Source of the DNA: Bacteroidales bacterium
Lineage (GTDB): Bacteria; Bacteroidota; Bacteroidia; Bacteroidales; P3
Length of the DNA: 64,000 nt
Reading direction: 5' to 3'
Assembly (NCBI GenBank): GCA_017545365.1
Contig: JAFWOP010000001.1
Location: 66,530-130,529, forward strand
The notes under the pieces were generated by a model, which was not told the DNA's origin, searched no databases, and worked only from the letters and a program-made list of their open reading frames with translations. How positions within the stretch are numbered: the stretch's first letter is position 1; every line of letters begins with the position of its first letter. Shown piece after piece: positions 35,309 through 43,668 of the stretch. The position numbers and the translations under genes are program-made.

Positions 35309-37870
35309 TTACTCAATTAATAAGGGTGCATCGATGAGATGTACAACGGCCGACGAGCTGGTCTCAATCATGCTGGCGCTGGCAGCATCGCGTGTGTTGT
35401 ACTGATACTCGCGGGCCACGCGGTTGAAGAGCTGCGGGTCGGCGGTGAGTACGCGGCGGTGGTTGCCTGCATGGTCGGTGAGGCTGATGCCATTGGTGCC
35501 GAGCTCGGCATGCAAACGATAGAATCGACCTGTAGAGGGGTCGAGAACTGCGGTCTCGAAGTCACCGGTCTCCTCCTTTGCTCCGATGAAAAGGGCGTTA
35601 TCCTGGATGTGATAGCGCAGGAAGTTCATAATTTGCAGCGAGTCGCGGGTCTTTCCGGAGAGGTTGCCGGCTTCCTCAAGCTCTTCCACCCGCTCCCACG
35701 ATGACAGCTTGCCTGCCTTCTGCATGGCCTCGATGCTCTCGTTGGTAGGCACGTAGATGGTGTAGTGATAGGTGTTGAAGACGCTCAGGTTGTCGCCGCC
35801 GCAAGCGTTACGGCTGTTGTGGATGCGCTCGAAGAGACCGCTGCCGTCCATCAGTTCCAGGAACTTGCTGTACTGATCGTTGCTAGCCAGCACGTCGCGC
35901 ACCGTCATACTTGTTCCCAGAATGGGTGCGTTGTCGAGCACATAGCTCTTACCGTTACCGCCGTCGGTCTGGTCGTAGATGAAGTTAATGCCGAGGGGCT
36001 CGCTCTCATTGGTCTGATAGCTGCCCTGCACGGTCATGCGCTCGGGTGTGGAGGTGTTGGTGACACGAATCTCCGTGCCTCCCTTGGTACGATAGTATTC
36101 CTTGCCGTCCTCCACGTTTCCAATCACGATATGGGTGTCGAGGATGTCCTTCAGGCGGTTGCGCATAATGGCAGGATCGGTGATGCGACCGATGCTGTCG
36201 CCAACCTCGCCCGTTGCCTCGTCGTAGTTCCAAACGCTCGCCCACACACGTTCCTCTTTATTTACTTTCGAAGCATCGTAGTGGAAGCGTAACAGCTGGC
36301 GCGAACTCTTGCCGTAGCTGCAGGGATCGAGATACGACAACAGGGCGTTGTTCGTCGGGATGAAGAAGCTATAGTAGGAATTGAGCGAGTTCAGGTAAAC
36401 GTTGTACTGAAGTTGCTCGATGCCCCAGTACATGATGCGCATCGTCTCGTTGATCAGAGCGGGGAACGACACGCTCACGTAAGCTGTGGGCGAATAGACG
36501 CGGTTGGTGAGATAGATGGCGCCGTTGCAGCCCAGCCAGACAGAGTCGATGGCCGAGATGTCGACACCCATCGGGTCGTTGGCGTCGTTGAGGATACCAT
36601 CGAACTTAGAGGGAACCGACGAAACGAACGAACCCAGCATGTTGTTGTTGATGAGCTTCGAGATGACCTCGTCGGGAACAGCCTCCCAAGTGCCGTAGTA
36701 GTCTTTCAGCACGCGGCCGGCACCGTTCTCCCAGTATTCGTTGAGAGCCTCGTCGCTCGGCACCATCATCACGGCCATGTCGCGCTGGAGCACGATGTTA
36801 CCGTCCTGGTCGTTCAGACCTGAGTAGTAGGCATTCCATTCCGGGTCGAACTTCAGCGTTCCGTTCACGGGACCACCATACGGCGTTGCCGTCAGAGGCT
36901 CGCCGCCTTGCGACTTCTCCGAGAAGAAACGCTTCTGGAACACCGTGTCTACGTTGGTGCCATAAAGGAAATTATATTGTCGTGTGAGTTCTTGAGTGCG
37001 GTCGGGATAGGGAGCACAGAAACGCTCTAACAGCTCGTTATAGAGGCGTGTGTTCTTCTTCTGAGCCAGCAACTCTGCCATATTCGGCAGCGGAGTGATC
37101 ACTTCTTCCATCTTGTGGATGAAGCCGTTCGAGCACTTGATGTTGGGTTCTTCCACGCGAACGCCGTTCACACTCGACTCACCCGACTGGCGATGCGTGG
37201 TGCCGTTGTAGATGAAGTCGTAGTCTTCGTTGGTGATGCGCTTGTTCACTAGCTGCTTTTCGATGAAGTGCACAAGTGGCACGGTCGAGTTGTCGGTCAT
37301 GCACACCATCGGTGCACTTCCTTCGCGATAGCGGCGCCAATAGGGATTGTTGGGCATTTCCGACGGTTTCATCACTCGCACGGAGTCGAAGGCCGTGCTT
37401 GAGGCAAAGCGGCGCATGCACTCGCCTTCACGGGGAGGCGTGCCTTCCACGCTCGACAGGCTGTTCAACTGCATCGAGTTGTCGATCATGCTGCCGAAGA
37501 GCAGCAGCTTCTTCTGCGATGCCGACAGCTGCTCATAACTTCTGACGCCCCAGGTGTTGTTGCGATAGAATCGCTCGAAGGCTGCGTCGTCGGCTACAAA
37601 GAGCGTCTTCGAACCCGTCTTACCCAGCACTTCTCGATAACCCAGATCGTCGATCAGGCGAACAGTGTTCTGATAGTTGCCCTGTTCCGCCAGCCAACTG
37701 TAGATGCTCGAACCCCATCCTTCGGGAGTGCGCTCATCCAAATCATACTTACTGCACGAACTCAGAACCCCAGAGCCGACCAGCACCGCAGCGGCGGCAG
37801 TCAGCATCCAAAGTCCCAGACTTCTGCAGGAATGTCTTCTGGTTTTCATTCTTTGACTGTTTTTGTTCAT
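35309..37870 (-). CDS. Four-copy FAS1 (fasciclin) domain lipoprotein, operon head
   Basis: The ATG at 37870 (MNKNSQRMKTRR) was chosen; MKTRR at 37849 is also possible, and upstream codons to 37954 read through the promoter. This gives about 853 residues. The signal peptide ends VLSSC with SKYDLDE after the lipid Cys. Four FAS1-type motifs are visible: KTLFVADDAAFERFY, AVMMVPSDEALNEYW, YSFFIPTNNALLSYL and YTIYVPTNESIEAM. It is the first gene of the eight-gene operon, 24 bp before susC. FAS1 repeats suggest adhesion or binding on the cell surface; no catalytic motif is visible. Confidence 0.85.
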   Translation of the reverse strand: MNKNSQRMKTRRHSCRSLGLWMLTAAAAVLVGSGVLSSCSKYDLDERTPEGWGSSIYSWLAEQGNYQNTVRLIDDLGYREVLGKTGSKTLFVADDAAFERFYRNNTWGVRSYEQLSASQKKLLLFGSMIDNSMQLNSLSSVEGTPPREGECMRRFASSTAFDSVRVMKPSEMPNNPYWRRYREGSAPMVCMTDNSTVPLVHFIEKQLVNKRITNEDYDFIYNGTTHRQSGESSVNGVRVEEPNIKCSNGFIHKMEEVITPLPNMAELLAQKKNTRLYNELLERFCAPYPDRTQELTRQYNFLYGTNVDTVFQKRFFSEKSQGGEPLTATPYGGPVNGTLKFDPEWNAYYSGLNDQDGNIVLQRDMAVMMVPSDEALNEYWENGAGRVLKDYYGTWEAVPDEVISKLINNNMLGSFVSSVPSKFDGILNDANDPMGVDISAIDSVWLGCNGAIYLTNRVYSPTAYVSVSFPALINETMRIMYWGIEQLQYNVYLNSLNSYYSFFIPTNNALLSYLDPCSYGKSSRQLLRFHYDASKVNKEERVWASVWNYDEATGEVGDSIGRITDPAIMRNRLKDILDTHIVIGNVEDGKEYYRTKGGTEIRVTNTSTPERMTVQGSYQTNESEPLGINFIYDQTDGGNGKSYVLDNAPILGTSMTVRDVLASNDQYSKFLELMDGSGLFERIHNSRNACGGDNLSVFNTYHYTIYVPTNESIEAMQKAGKLSSWERVEELEEAGNLSGKTRDSLQIMNFLRYHIQDNALFIGAKEETGDFETAVLDPSTGRFYRLHAELGTNGISLTDHAGNHRRVLTADPQLFNRVAREYQYNTRDAASASMIETSSSAVVHLIDAPLLIE

Positions 37871-37923
37871 ATTTTTGTTTTTGGATATTTCGGCTTTTTT
37901 GCGGCAATTGTGTTTCCACGGTG

Positions 37924-37931
37924 CAAAATTA
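37924..37931 (-). promoter_or_regulatory. -7 box for the SusCD/FAS1 operon
   Basis: TAATTTTG on the minus strand fits TAnnTTTG and lies 54 bp upstream of the chosen ATG. No clean TTTG was found at the expected -33 distance, as might be expected for an activator-dependent promoter. Confidence 0.5.
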
Positions 37932-38101
37932 CATAAAAAATACGCACGTGACATCCTTATATGTTCACACTGCTTTGCCTTCCGTTAACGGGGGTTTTCT
38001 GTATGTTCCAGATGTTTTGTTTTTCGTTCCAGCCCCGAAGTTCCTTACAAAAACGAAAGCCATTGGAACATTTCACATATATTATTTTAAAAAGAAAAAC
38101 C

Positions 38102-38109
38102 TATCTTTG
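38102..38109 (+). promoter_or_regulatory. -7 box for the 1243-residue secreted protein
   Basis: TATCTTTG matches TAnnTTTG. The start of transcription would be near 38115, giving a leader of about 90 nt that contains the direct repeat at 38117-38152. Confidence 0.6.
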
Positions 38110-38116
38110 CAGCGTG

Positions 38117-38152
38117 AATCGCCCCGATTTCATGGCAATCGCCCCGATTTCA
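38117..38152 (+). repeat. 16-bp direct repeat in 5' leader
   Basis: AATCGCCCCGATTTCA occurs twice with a 20-bp period just downstream of the predicted start of transcription. Each copy contains the partial palindrome AATCGCCCCGATT. Confidence 0.8.
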
Positions 38153-38206
38153 CAGCTTTTGAACAAACCATAACATTTATCAACCCATAATTTTAAACTT
38201 AACAAC

Positions 38207-41200
38207 ATGAAGAAAACTTACAAACTATTCCTTGCGCTGATTGTTGCCATCCTCGGTAACTTCAATGCCAGCGCTGATGAGTATGTTCCGCTAACACCGG
38301 AAATGTTCTTCTCATGGGACGGATGGGGAGCCGACGCTCAGAAGACTGGGCAGGCCGACTGTACCTACGTCCTTGGCGAATCGACGGGCCAGCCCTATGG
38401 CGACTCGCAAGTGATTAACTACGCCGACCTGACGCTCTATTCGAAGCTGGTCGTTGTGTGCACTGAGGGTACACCGCGTTTCCTCTTCAACCGTACCATC
38501 GACGAAGGTCAGTGGAACGAGGACGAGGCACAGTCAAACCTCATCGACAACACGAAGGGTGGCTGGAGTGCCAAGTACTTCTCGCAGGACGGTGATACCT
38601 ACACCGTTGACCTGAAGCAGATGGTGAAGGACAAAGGTTTTGCTCACCTGCACGCTATCAAGGGTGCCAACTGGGCAAACGTCACCGTGGAGAGCATGGA
38701 TCTCGTGCTTCCCGGTAAGGCTCAGCAGATTGGCTGGACCGAACTGCTCACCAATGGCGACCTCGAAGGCGACGACGTCAGCTGCTTCTTCTCCAAGGAG
38801 AACGCAGGCGCACCCTTCCCCTCAGTCATTACTGATGGCGTAGGTGTTGACGGAAGCCGTGGTATCATGGTTCATTCTGCAGCCGGTGCTGCTCAGGACT
38901 GGGACGCTCAGTTCTGGATCAACCTTCCTGAGACGCTGCCCGAGGGCACGAAGTATCGTCTGTCGTTTGCTTATCGCGCTAGCATGGATGCTTCTGCCGA
39001 CACGCAGGCTCATGCCGATCCTAGCGACTACATCCACTATGAGATGATTGGTTCGCCCAACTTCACCACAGAGTGGCAGACCTACAAGATTGACGAGGCT
39101 ACGATTACAGCCGCTCAGGCTGGTCCTAATGGAAACGGTGGCCTGATGCACTCCATCGCCTTCAACCTCTCGAAGGACAAGGCTAATGACATCGACTTCT
39201 TCTTCGACAACCTGAAGTTCGAGGTGTTCAAGGTTGGTACGATGGCTCAGTTCAGCAACGACGTCATCCTCATTAACTTCGGCTTCGACACCAACATGGC
39301 TGACCTCGTGAAGGCTTCTGGCAAGAAGCGCTTGATGTATCCTCTCAACGTCGCCAGTGTGAAGGTGAACGGTGAGGCTGCAAACATCTACTCCATCGAG
39401 GGCTTTGAGGACGGACGCTTCTATATCTTCCTCGAGGAGCCTTGCGAAGACGAGGATGTGGTTGAAGTTACGTTCACCAACCCCAGCGATGCTGCTTACC
39501 ACCTTATTTATACGTCAGGTCCTGGTGGCGACGTAGGTAACTTCTCTGGCATCGCCGAGTGCGACCTCGACCGCGAAATCGAGGACAACGACGGTTTCCC
39601 GTACGCATACCTCACTCCGGTTATCATGGTTGCTGATCCTGAGGACGGCTCGTTCAACCTGCCCACCGACATCAAGGAGTTCAAGCTCACCTTCGACAAG
39701 AAGGTTGACTGCGCTGCTCTCGTGGCTAAGATTGACAACGAGAAGCTGAACGTAACGCCCGCCGACGGCTTTGCCGAGCAGGTGACTCTCGTTGCTAACG
39801 GTGCCGTTGCTGAAGGCCAGCACGAAATCAGCATTTCGAAGATCTATCCTGAGATGCGCATCGACGACAGCATCTATGGCGACACCATCATCAACATCAG
39901 CGTAGGTAAGACCGACGCCGATCCCGACGATGTGCCGAAGGACATGCTGCCCGACTACTTCGCTGAGACTCAGAACGGTGGTATCCCCGTAGGTTACCTC
40001 GTCATCTTCGACGGTGAGGAGCGTGTGGCTCCCAACACCTATAGTTCTGGTGCACGCCTCTTCGACTTTGCTGCCGGTGGCGACTTCACCAAGGGTCTCT
40101 ACTTCCGCAACAACTACGTTGAGTATGGTGGCTTCGCAGAGTATCCGCTGCCGCTCGAGGCTGGCAAGCGCTACGACATCCACTTCAACGCTGCTGCTTG
40201 GAAGGACAATGGTCCTTACATCAGATTCGAAATCCTGAACGATGCCGACGAGGTTCTTCATACTTCTGTAGTGAAGACGAATCCTAACGTGAATGGTAGC
40301 ACGGGTGTTGTCAACGGTTCCACCAGTTTCGACATGAAGTTCGTGCCCGAGACCGACGGCAACTTCAAGCTGCGCTGGTATCCTGCCACCAACCAGAATG
40401 GCGACCAGGGTGACTTCACCGAGGTTCTCCTTGCTAACCCGCGTGTACGCTACATGCCTAACACCGCTGGTGCTGAGTGGATTCAGCTCGTGAACACTGC
40501 TCTTGAGAACGCTAAGAGCACGCTCGCTGACAATGCCAGCGATCGCTACGACGGCGCTGCTTACGATGCTCTGAGAGCTGCTATCGACAAGTATCAGGCT
40601 GAACTGCCTACCTACACATCGCCCACGGCTTGCAAGAACGCTGCCGCTGCTCTCGATGCTGCTACAAAGGCTATGAAGGATCACCGCACTCTCTGCGACA
40701 CCTACGATCCGCTGCCTCGTAAGGCTCAGGAGATCCTGGACAACAATGCTGAGAAGAAGTTCGCTAAGACCGACCTCTACAACCAGCTGAAGGTTGCTAC
40801 CGCTAAGTATGTGACCACCACCAGCGAGAAGCAGCTCGATCCCGAGACGATGGAAGAGGTTGAGGTCTTCACCCATGAGTTCAAGGAGCTGAAGGACGAC
40901 AATGAGCTGAAGGCTGCCATCGAGGAGCTGCAGTATCTGGTTAACACCACCGCTCTGCTCTTCACGGAAGGTGCTTCGATGACTTCTGACACGGGTGTGA
41001 AGGTACTCGTTGAGCGTCTCCGCCTCGGTGCTGAGTCGCTGAAGAACCTCGGCGTTGAGGACGACGATCCTCTCATCGTTGAGTTCAACAACACACTCAC
41101 CGACGACGATGCTCTTGCCGAAGGCATGAAGAACCGCCTGAAGCTGATCATGTACGAGCAGCTCAAGAACCCGTCCAACACCCTCTTCGAGGAGAAGATC

Positions 41201-41938
41201 GACGAGAACACACTCGAGCCGTTCACCGACACTTACGACATGACCGTCTTCGTGAAGAATCCTAACGTCTACAAGCAGCAGGATAACATGAACTTCACAC
41301 CGGAGAATGTTCCTGGTTGGATCACTCCTGAGGGCTATCCCGCTCCTGGACTGAGCGTTGGTTGGGGTCAGCCGCGCGGCAACAACGAGATTGCTGAGGA
41401 CTGCATGTTCCAGACTTGGGGCTCCAGCTATCGTGTTGAGCAGGCCATCACCGACCTCCCCGTTGGTGTCTACACACTGAAGATCGGCTTCGGCGAGCGC
41501 ATGAACGACGACGAGGCTAACATGGTCGACAGCTACATCTACGCTAAGACTTCTGAGACTCCCGAGGGTGAGGACGGCCAGACAGCCGACGTCATCGGTA
41601 TCGGACAGTCGTTCCCCTATGCTAACACCGTTATCGAGAACATCGCAGTCGTTGACGGATGCATCACCATCGGTGCTAACGCTGGTCCTTCGTCGCACAC
41701 CTTCTTCAACGACGTACGCCTCCTGATGGCTGCTCCTGTTGAAGGCTTCGACTACGCTTCGGCTTACGAGGAAGTGCTCACCGGCATCGGCGAGACCGTT
41801 GCTGAACCCACCGTGCGCAACCTGCAGCTCTTCGACCTCAACGGTCGTCGCGTGCTCACCGCTCGCAAGGGTATCTTCATCGTGAAGAAGCAGATGTCTG
41901 ACGGTACCATCCGTACTGAGAAGGTCATCGTGAAGTAA
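38207..41938 (+). CDS. Large T9SS-secreted multidomain carbohydrate-binding-like protein
   Basis: This 1243-residue protein has a signal peptide (1-23) and no recognised catalytic domain. Residues about 176-341 form a CBM4/9-like jelly-roll (LLTNGDLEGDDVSCFFS, VDGSRGIMVHS, DIDFFFDNLKFEV), the same module as the one inserted in the lamin-tail/CotH protein. Ig-like segments follow (about 400-600), then another sandwich (about 620-760). FIVAR-like helices (about 765-1000) and a C-terminal galactose-binding-like domain (about 1020-1170) complete it. The tail FDLNGRRVLTARKG to KVIVK fits a T9SS sorting signal. Ala and Gly codons ending in T are much commoner than in neighbours, suggesting high expression. 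It is divergent from the SusCD/FAS1 operon and probably part of the same locus. Confidence 0.85.
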   Translation: MKKTYKLFLALIVAILGNFNASADEYVPLTPEMFFSWDGWGADAQKTGQADCTYVLGESTGQPYGDSQVINYADLTLYSKLVVVCTEGTPRFLFNRTIDEGQWNEDEAQSNLIDNTKGGWSAKYFSQDGDTYTVDLKQMVKDKGFAHLHAIKGANWANVTVESMDLVLPGKAQQIGWTELLTNGDLEGDDVSCFFSKENAGAPFPSVITDGVGVDGSRGIMVHSAAGAAQDWDAQFWINLPETLPEGTKYRLSFAYRASMDASADTQAHADPSDYIHYEMIGSPNFTTEWQTYKIDEATITAAQAGPNGNGGLMHSIAFNLSKDKANDIDFFFDNLKFEVFKVGTMAQFSNDVILINFGFDTNMADLVKASGKKRLMYPLNVASVKVNGEAANIYSIEGFEDGRFYIFLEEPCEDEDVVEVTFTNPSDAAYHLIYTSGPGGDVGNFSGIAECDLDREIEDNDGFPYAYLTPVIMVADPEDGSFNLPTDIKEFKLTFDKKVDCAALVAKIDNEKLNVTPADGFAEQVTLVANGAVAEGQHEISISKIYPEMRIDDSIYGDTIINISVGKTDADPDDVPKDMLPDYFAETQNGGIPVGYLVIFDGEERVAPNTYSSGARLFDFAAGGDFTKGLYFRNNYVEYGGFAEYPLPLEAGKRYDIHFNAAAWKDNGPYIRFEILNDADEVLHTSVVKTNPNVNGSTGVVNGSTSFDMKFVPETDGNFKLRWYPATNQNGDQGDFTEVLLANPRVRYMPNTAGAEWIQLVNTALENAKSTLADNASDRYDGAAYDALRAAIDKYQAELPTYTSPTACKNAAAALDAATKAMKDHRTLCDTYDPLPRKAQEILDNNAEKKFAKTDLYNQLKVATAKYVTTTSEKQLDPETMEEVEVFTHEFKELKDDNELKAAIEELQYLVNTTALLFTEGASMTSDTGVKVLVERLRLGAESLKNLGVEDDDPLIVEFNNTLTDDDALAEGMKNRLKLIMYEQLKNPSNTLFEEKIDENTLEPFTDTYDMTVFVKNPNVYKQQDNMNFTPENVPGWITPEGYPAPGLSVGWGQPRGNNEIAEDCMFQTWGSSYRVEQAITDLPVGVYTLKIGFGERMNDDEANMVDSYIYAKTSETPEGEDGQTADVIGIGQSFPYANTVIENIAVVDGCITIGANAGPSSHTFFNDVRLLMAAPVEGFDYASAYEEVLTGIGETVAEPTVRNLQLFDLNGRRVLTARKGIFIVKKQMSDGTIRTEKVIVK

Positions 41939-41985
41939 TCATCGCTTCGTGAAGTAATCATTGCGGTCATCCGCAAGACAATAGC

Positions 41986-42022
41986 CAAAGGGGCGCAACC
42001 ATCGTGTTGCGCCCCTTTTTTG
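41986..42022 (+). terminator. Rho-independent terminator
   Basis: GGGGCGCAAC and GTTGCGCCCC pair around a 6-nt loop and are followed by six T. It lies about 50 bp after the stop of the 1243-residue gene. Confidence 0.88.
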
Positions 42023-42134
42023 GCTCATAACTGGATGGGAGCTTGTAGCACATAGTTGCTCTAACCAGTGGGCGAAACACGTTCCATGAACGGCTGAAGC
42101 ATCACTTACGTAAAGGTAAAACACCGCTTTCATA

Positions 42135-42410
42135 CATCCAGGCCACAGCTTTCGTGCTGCTATCTCAATGCTTTTAAACATCTGGAGCATTGCTCTCGTG
42201 TTGCTACCTCAATGCTTTTAAACTTCTGGAGCATTGCTCTCGTGTTGCTACCTCAATGCTTCCATTCAGTAAATTAACTTAATTTGTTCGGTAAATTAAC
42301 TTATTTTACTCAGTAAATTAACTTATTTTACTTGGTAAATTAACTTAATTTACTACACAAATTAACTTAATTTACTTCATAATTTAAGTTGATTTGCAAA
42401 ACAAGGTCAT
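42135..42410. repeat. 22/44-bp phased tandem array
   Basis: Three 44-bp units begin CATCCAGG or CATCTGGAG and contain CTCAATGCTTTT (T of ATG at 42169, 42213 and 42257). Six to seven 22-bp units built on TAAATTAACTTAnTTTAC follow in the same phase (C of TTAAC at 42278, 42300, 42322, 42344 and 42366). It lies between convergent genes, past the terminator, in a 781-bp gene-free gap. It shares its word and period with the array at 19303. Confidence 0.9.
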
Positions 42411-42503
42411 AACTCCAGCATTTCGGGAGCATGCAAACAGAGAAATGAAAAGATGCCTTTAGCGACACGAAAGCAATTCAATCATCAAAGAACAGTGTAT
42501 GGA

Positions 42504-42536
42504 TGTATGGACGCGACGTGTCGCGTTATTGGTGGA
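42504..42536. repeat. Single arm of the GGGACGCG repeat
   Basis: GGACGCGACGTGTCGCGTTA matches the left arm of the inverted repeat at 14979. Only one arm is present here. Confidence 0.6.
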
Positions 42537-42561
42537 GGAAGTCCCTCTTGTCCTCTAATCA

Positions 42562-42605
42562 TCAAAAAAAGGGAACTTGTGTTTCAGTTGCACAAGTTCC
42601 CTTTT
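42562..42605 (-). terminator. Terminator, probably bidirectional
   Basis: GGGAACTTGTG pairs with CACAAGTTCCC around a 9-nt loop. The minus strand continues with seven T and the plus strand with TTTT. It lies about 115 bp past the flavoprotein stop. Confidence 0.8.
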
Positions 42606-42719
42606 CGGGGTGTATAGAAGCGTGAAGCATTGCATTCCTACATATAAATAATGTGTAATGGCGGTGATACGGCAGTTTGAGGCAAGACGGAAGCCCTTTT
42701 GCCGTATGCTTCGCAGACG

Positions 42720-43514
42720 CTATCTGATGAAATTCGTGAATGTGGGTCGCTCGTCGCGCTGCGGAGCTGAATTGCCGTCGGCATGTATCTTCTGCAGCAG
42801 GAAGGCCATATTGGTGGCGAGGGTACGCATGGTCTGCATGCCTTCGGCATCCTTTTTCACCTCGCCCTTGCCGGCTCCGTAGGCGATGTTCCAATATTGT
42901 GACGTGACAACAGGCATGTTCATCATTTCAAACATCATATTCATGGTCTGGAGTGTGGCTGTGGCACCGCCTCGACGGCAGACAGCCAAGGCTGCAGCAG
43001 GCTTGTTCTGCACCAGATGTCCGGCTGAGAAGAACAGGCGTTGCATCACGGAGAGAATGGCACCATTGGGCTGTCCGTAATACACAGGCGTACCAACGAT
43101 GAGGGCATCTGCCTCGGCCATCTTCTCGGTGATTTCTTTGCAGGCGTCGTCGTCGAACACGCAGCCGGCACCATTGTTGCGCCGACATCCTCCGCAGTTG
43201 ACACACATGCGAACGGGCCGACGGCCTATCTGCACGATTTCTGCCTCTATGCCGTGCTTGGCGAGCTGTTTCTCTATCTCTTCCAAACAGCAGAATGTGT
43301 TACCATCTGTGCGTGGGCTGCCATTCACCAATAGCACCTTGAGCGTCTTTCCTGCGGCTATGCCGTTGCTTCCGTCTGCCGCATCACGACCATTTGTGCT
43401 TGCTGATAGGCTCTCGCTGCCCTGTCCGCCAAGGATGGCGGATGCTGGCGATACCACAGCGGCAGCAGCTGCAGCCGCCATTGTCTTTTTGATAAAGTCT
43501 CTTCTATCCATCAT
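42720..43514 (-). CDS. Tat-exported NADPH-dependent FMN reductase / iron-sulfur flavoprotein family
   Basis: This 264-residue protein starts MMDRRDFIKKTMAAAAAAAV, a twin-arginine signal (RRDFIKK) followed by an alanine-rich hydrophobic stretch and a cleavage-like AxA near 26. The flavodoxin-like fold begins near 58 with LKVLLVNGSPRTDGNT (FMN phosphate loop). The cluster CVNCGGCRRNNGAGC resembles the Cys motif of iron-sulfur flavoproteins, and DALIVGTPVYYGQPNG is the second FMN loop. Most family members are cytoplasmic, so Tat export with a pre-loaded cofactor is the notable point. The redox partner is unknown. It stands alone, with a terminator downstream. Confidence 0.87.
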   Translation of the reverse strand: MMDRRDFIKKTMAAAAAAAVVSPASAILGGQGSESLSASTNGRDAADGSNGIAAGKTLKVLLVNGSPRTDGNTFCCLEEIEKQLAKHGIEAEIVQIGRRPVRMCVNCGGCRRNNGAGCVFDDDACKEITEKMAEADALIVGTPVYYGQPNGAILSVMQRLFFSAGHLVQNKPAAALAVCRRGGATATLQTMNMMFEMMNMPVVTSQYWNIAYGAGKGEVKKDAEGMQTMRTLATNMAFLLQKIHADGNSAPQRDERPTFTNFIR

Positions 43515-43574
43515 TTATTTCTTTTTTAGCATTTTGTAAGGAGGCTTCGAGGATAAAGAAAGGAGTCATTTTGT

Positions 43575-43665
43575 TGTCCCCTCCTCCGGGGAGGAGGGGC
43601 AGGGGTGGCGAAGCGCGAGGAGGGAGCGATGAGGGGAGCGCAGCGACGGGGGAGGCGACAAATAA
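43575..43665. repeat. GC-rich palindromic repeat, long copy
   Basis: CCCCTCCTCCGGGGAGGAGG and a GGGGCAGGGG tail are followed by GAGGAGGGAGCGATGAGGGG. This fills the gap between the flavoprotein start and the GH51 stop and is the longest copy of the family in the window. Confidence 0.7.
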
Positions 43666-43668
43666 GGT

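Noticed and set aside
39515..41698. A 727-codon open frame on the minus strand opposite the 1243-residue secreted protein
   Set aside because: It has no signal peptide, no recognisable domain and a composition of hydrophobic and Arg/Leu/Val runs typical of antisense frames created by RNY codon bias. The plus-strand protein has clear domains.
42135..42410. CRISPR array or protein repeat
   Set aside because: There are no unique spacers, and the 22- and 44-bp units are not multiples of three and contain frequent stops.
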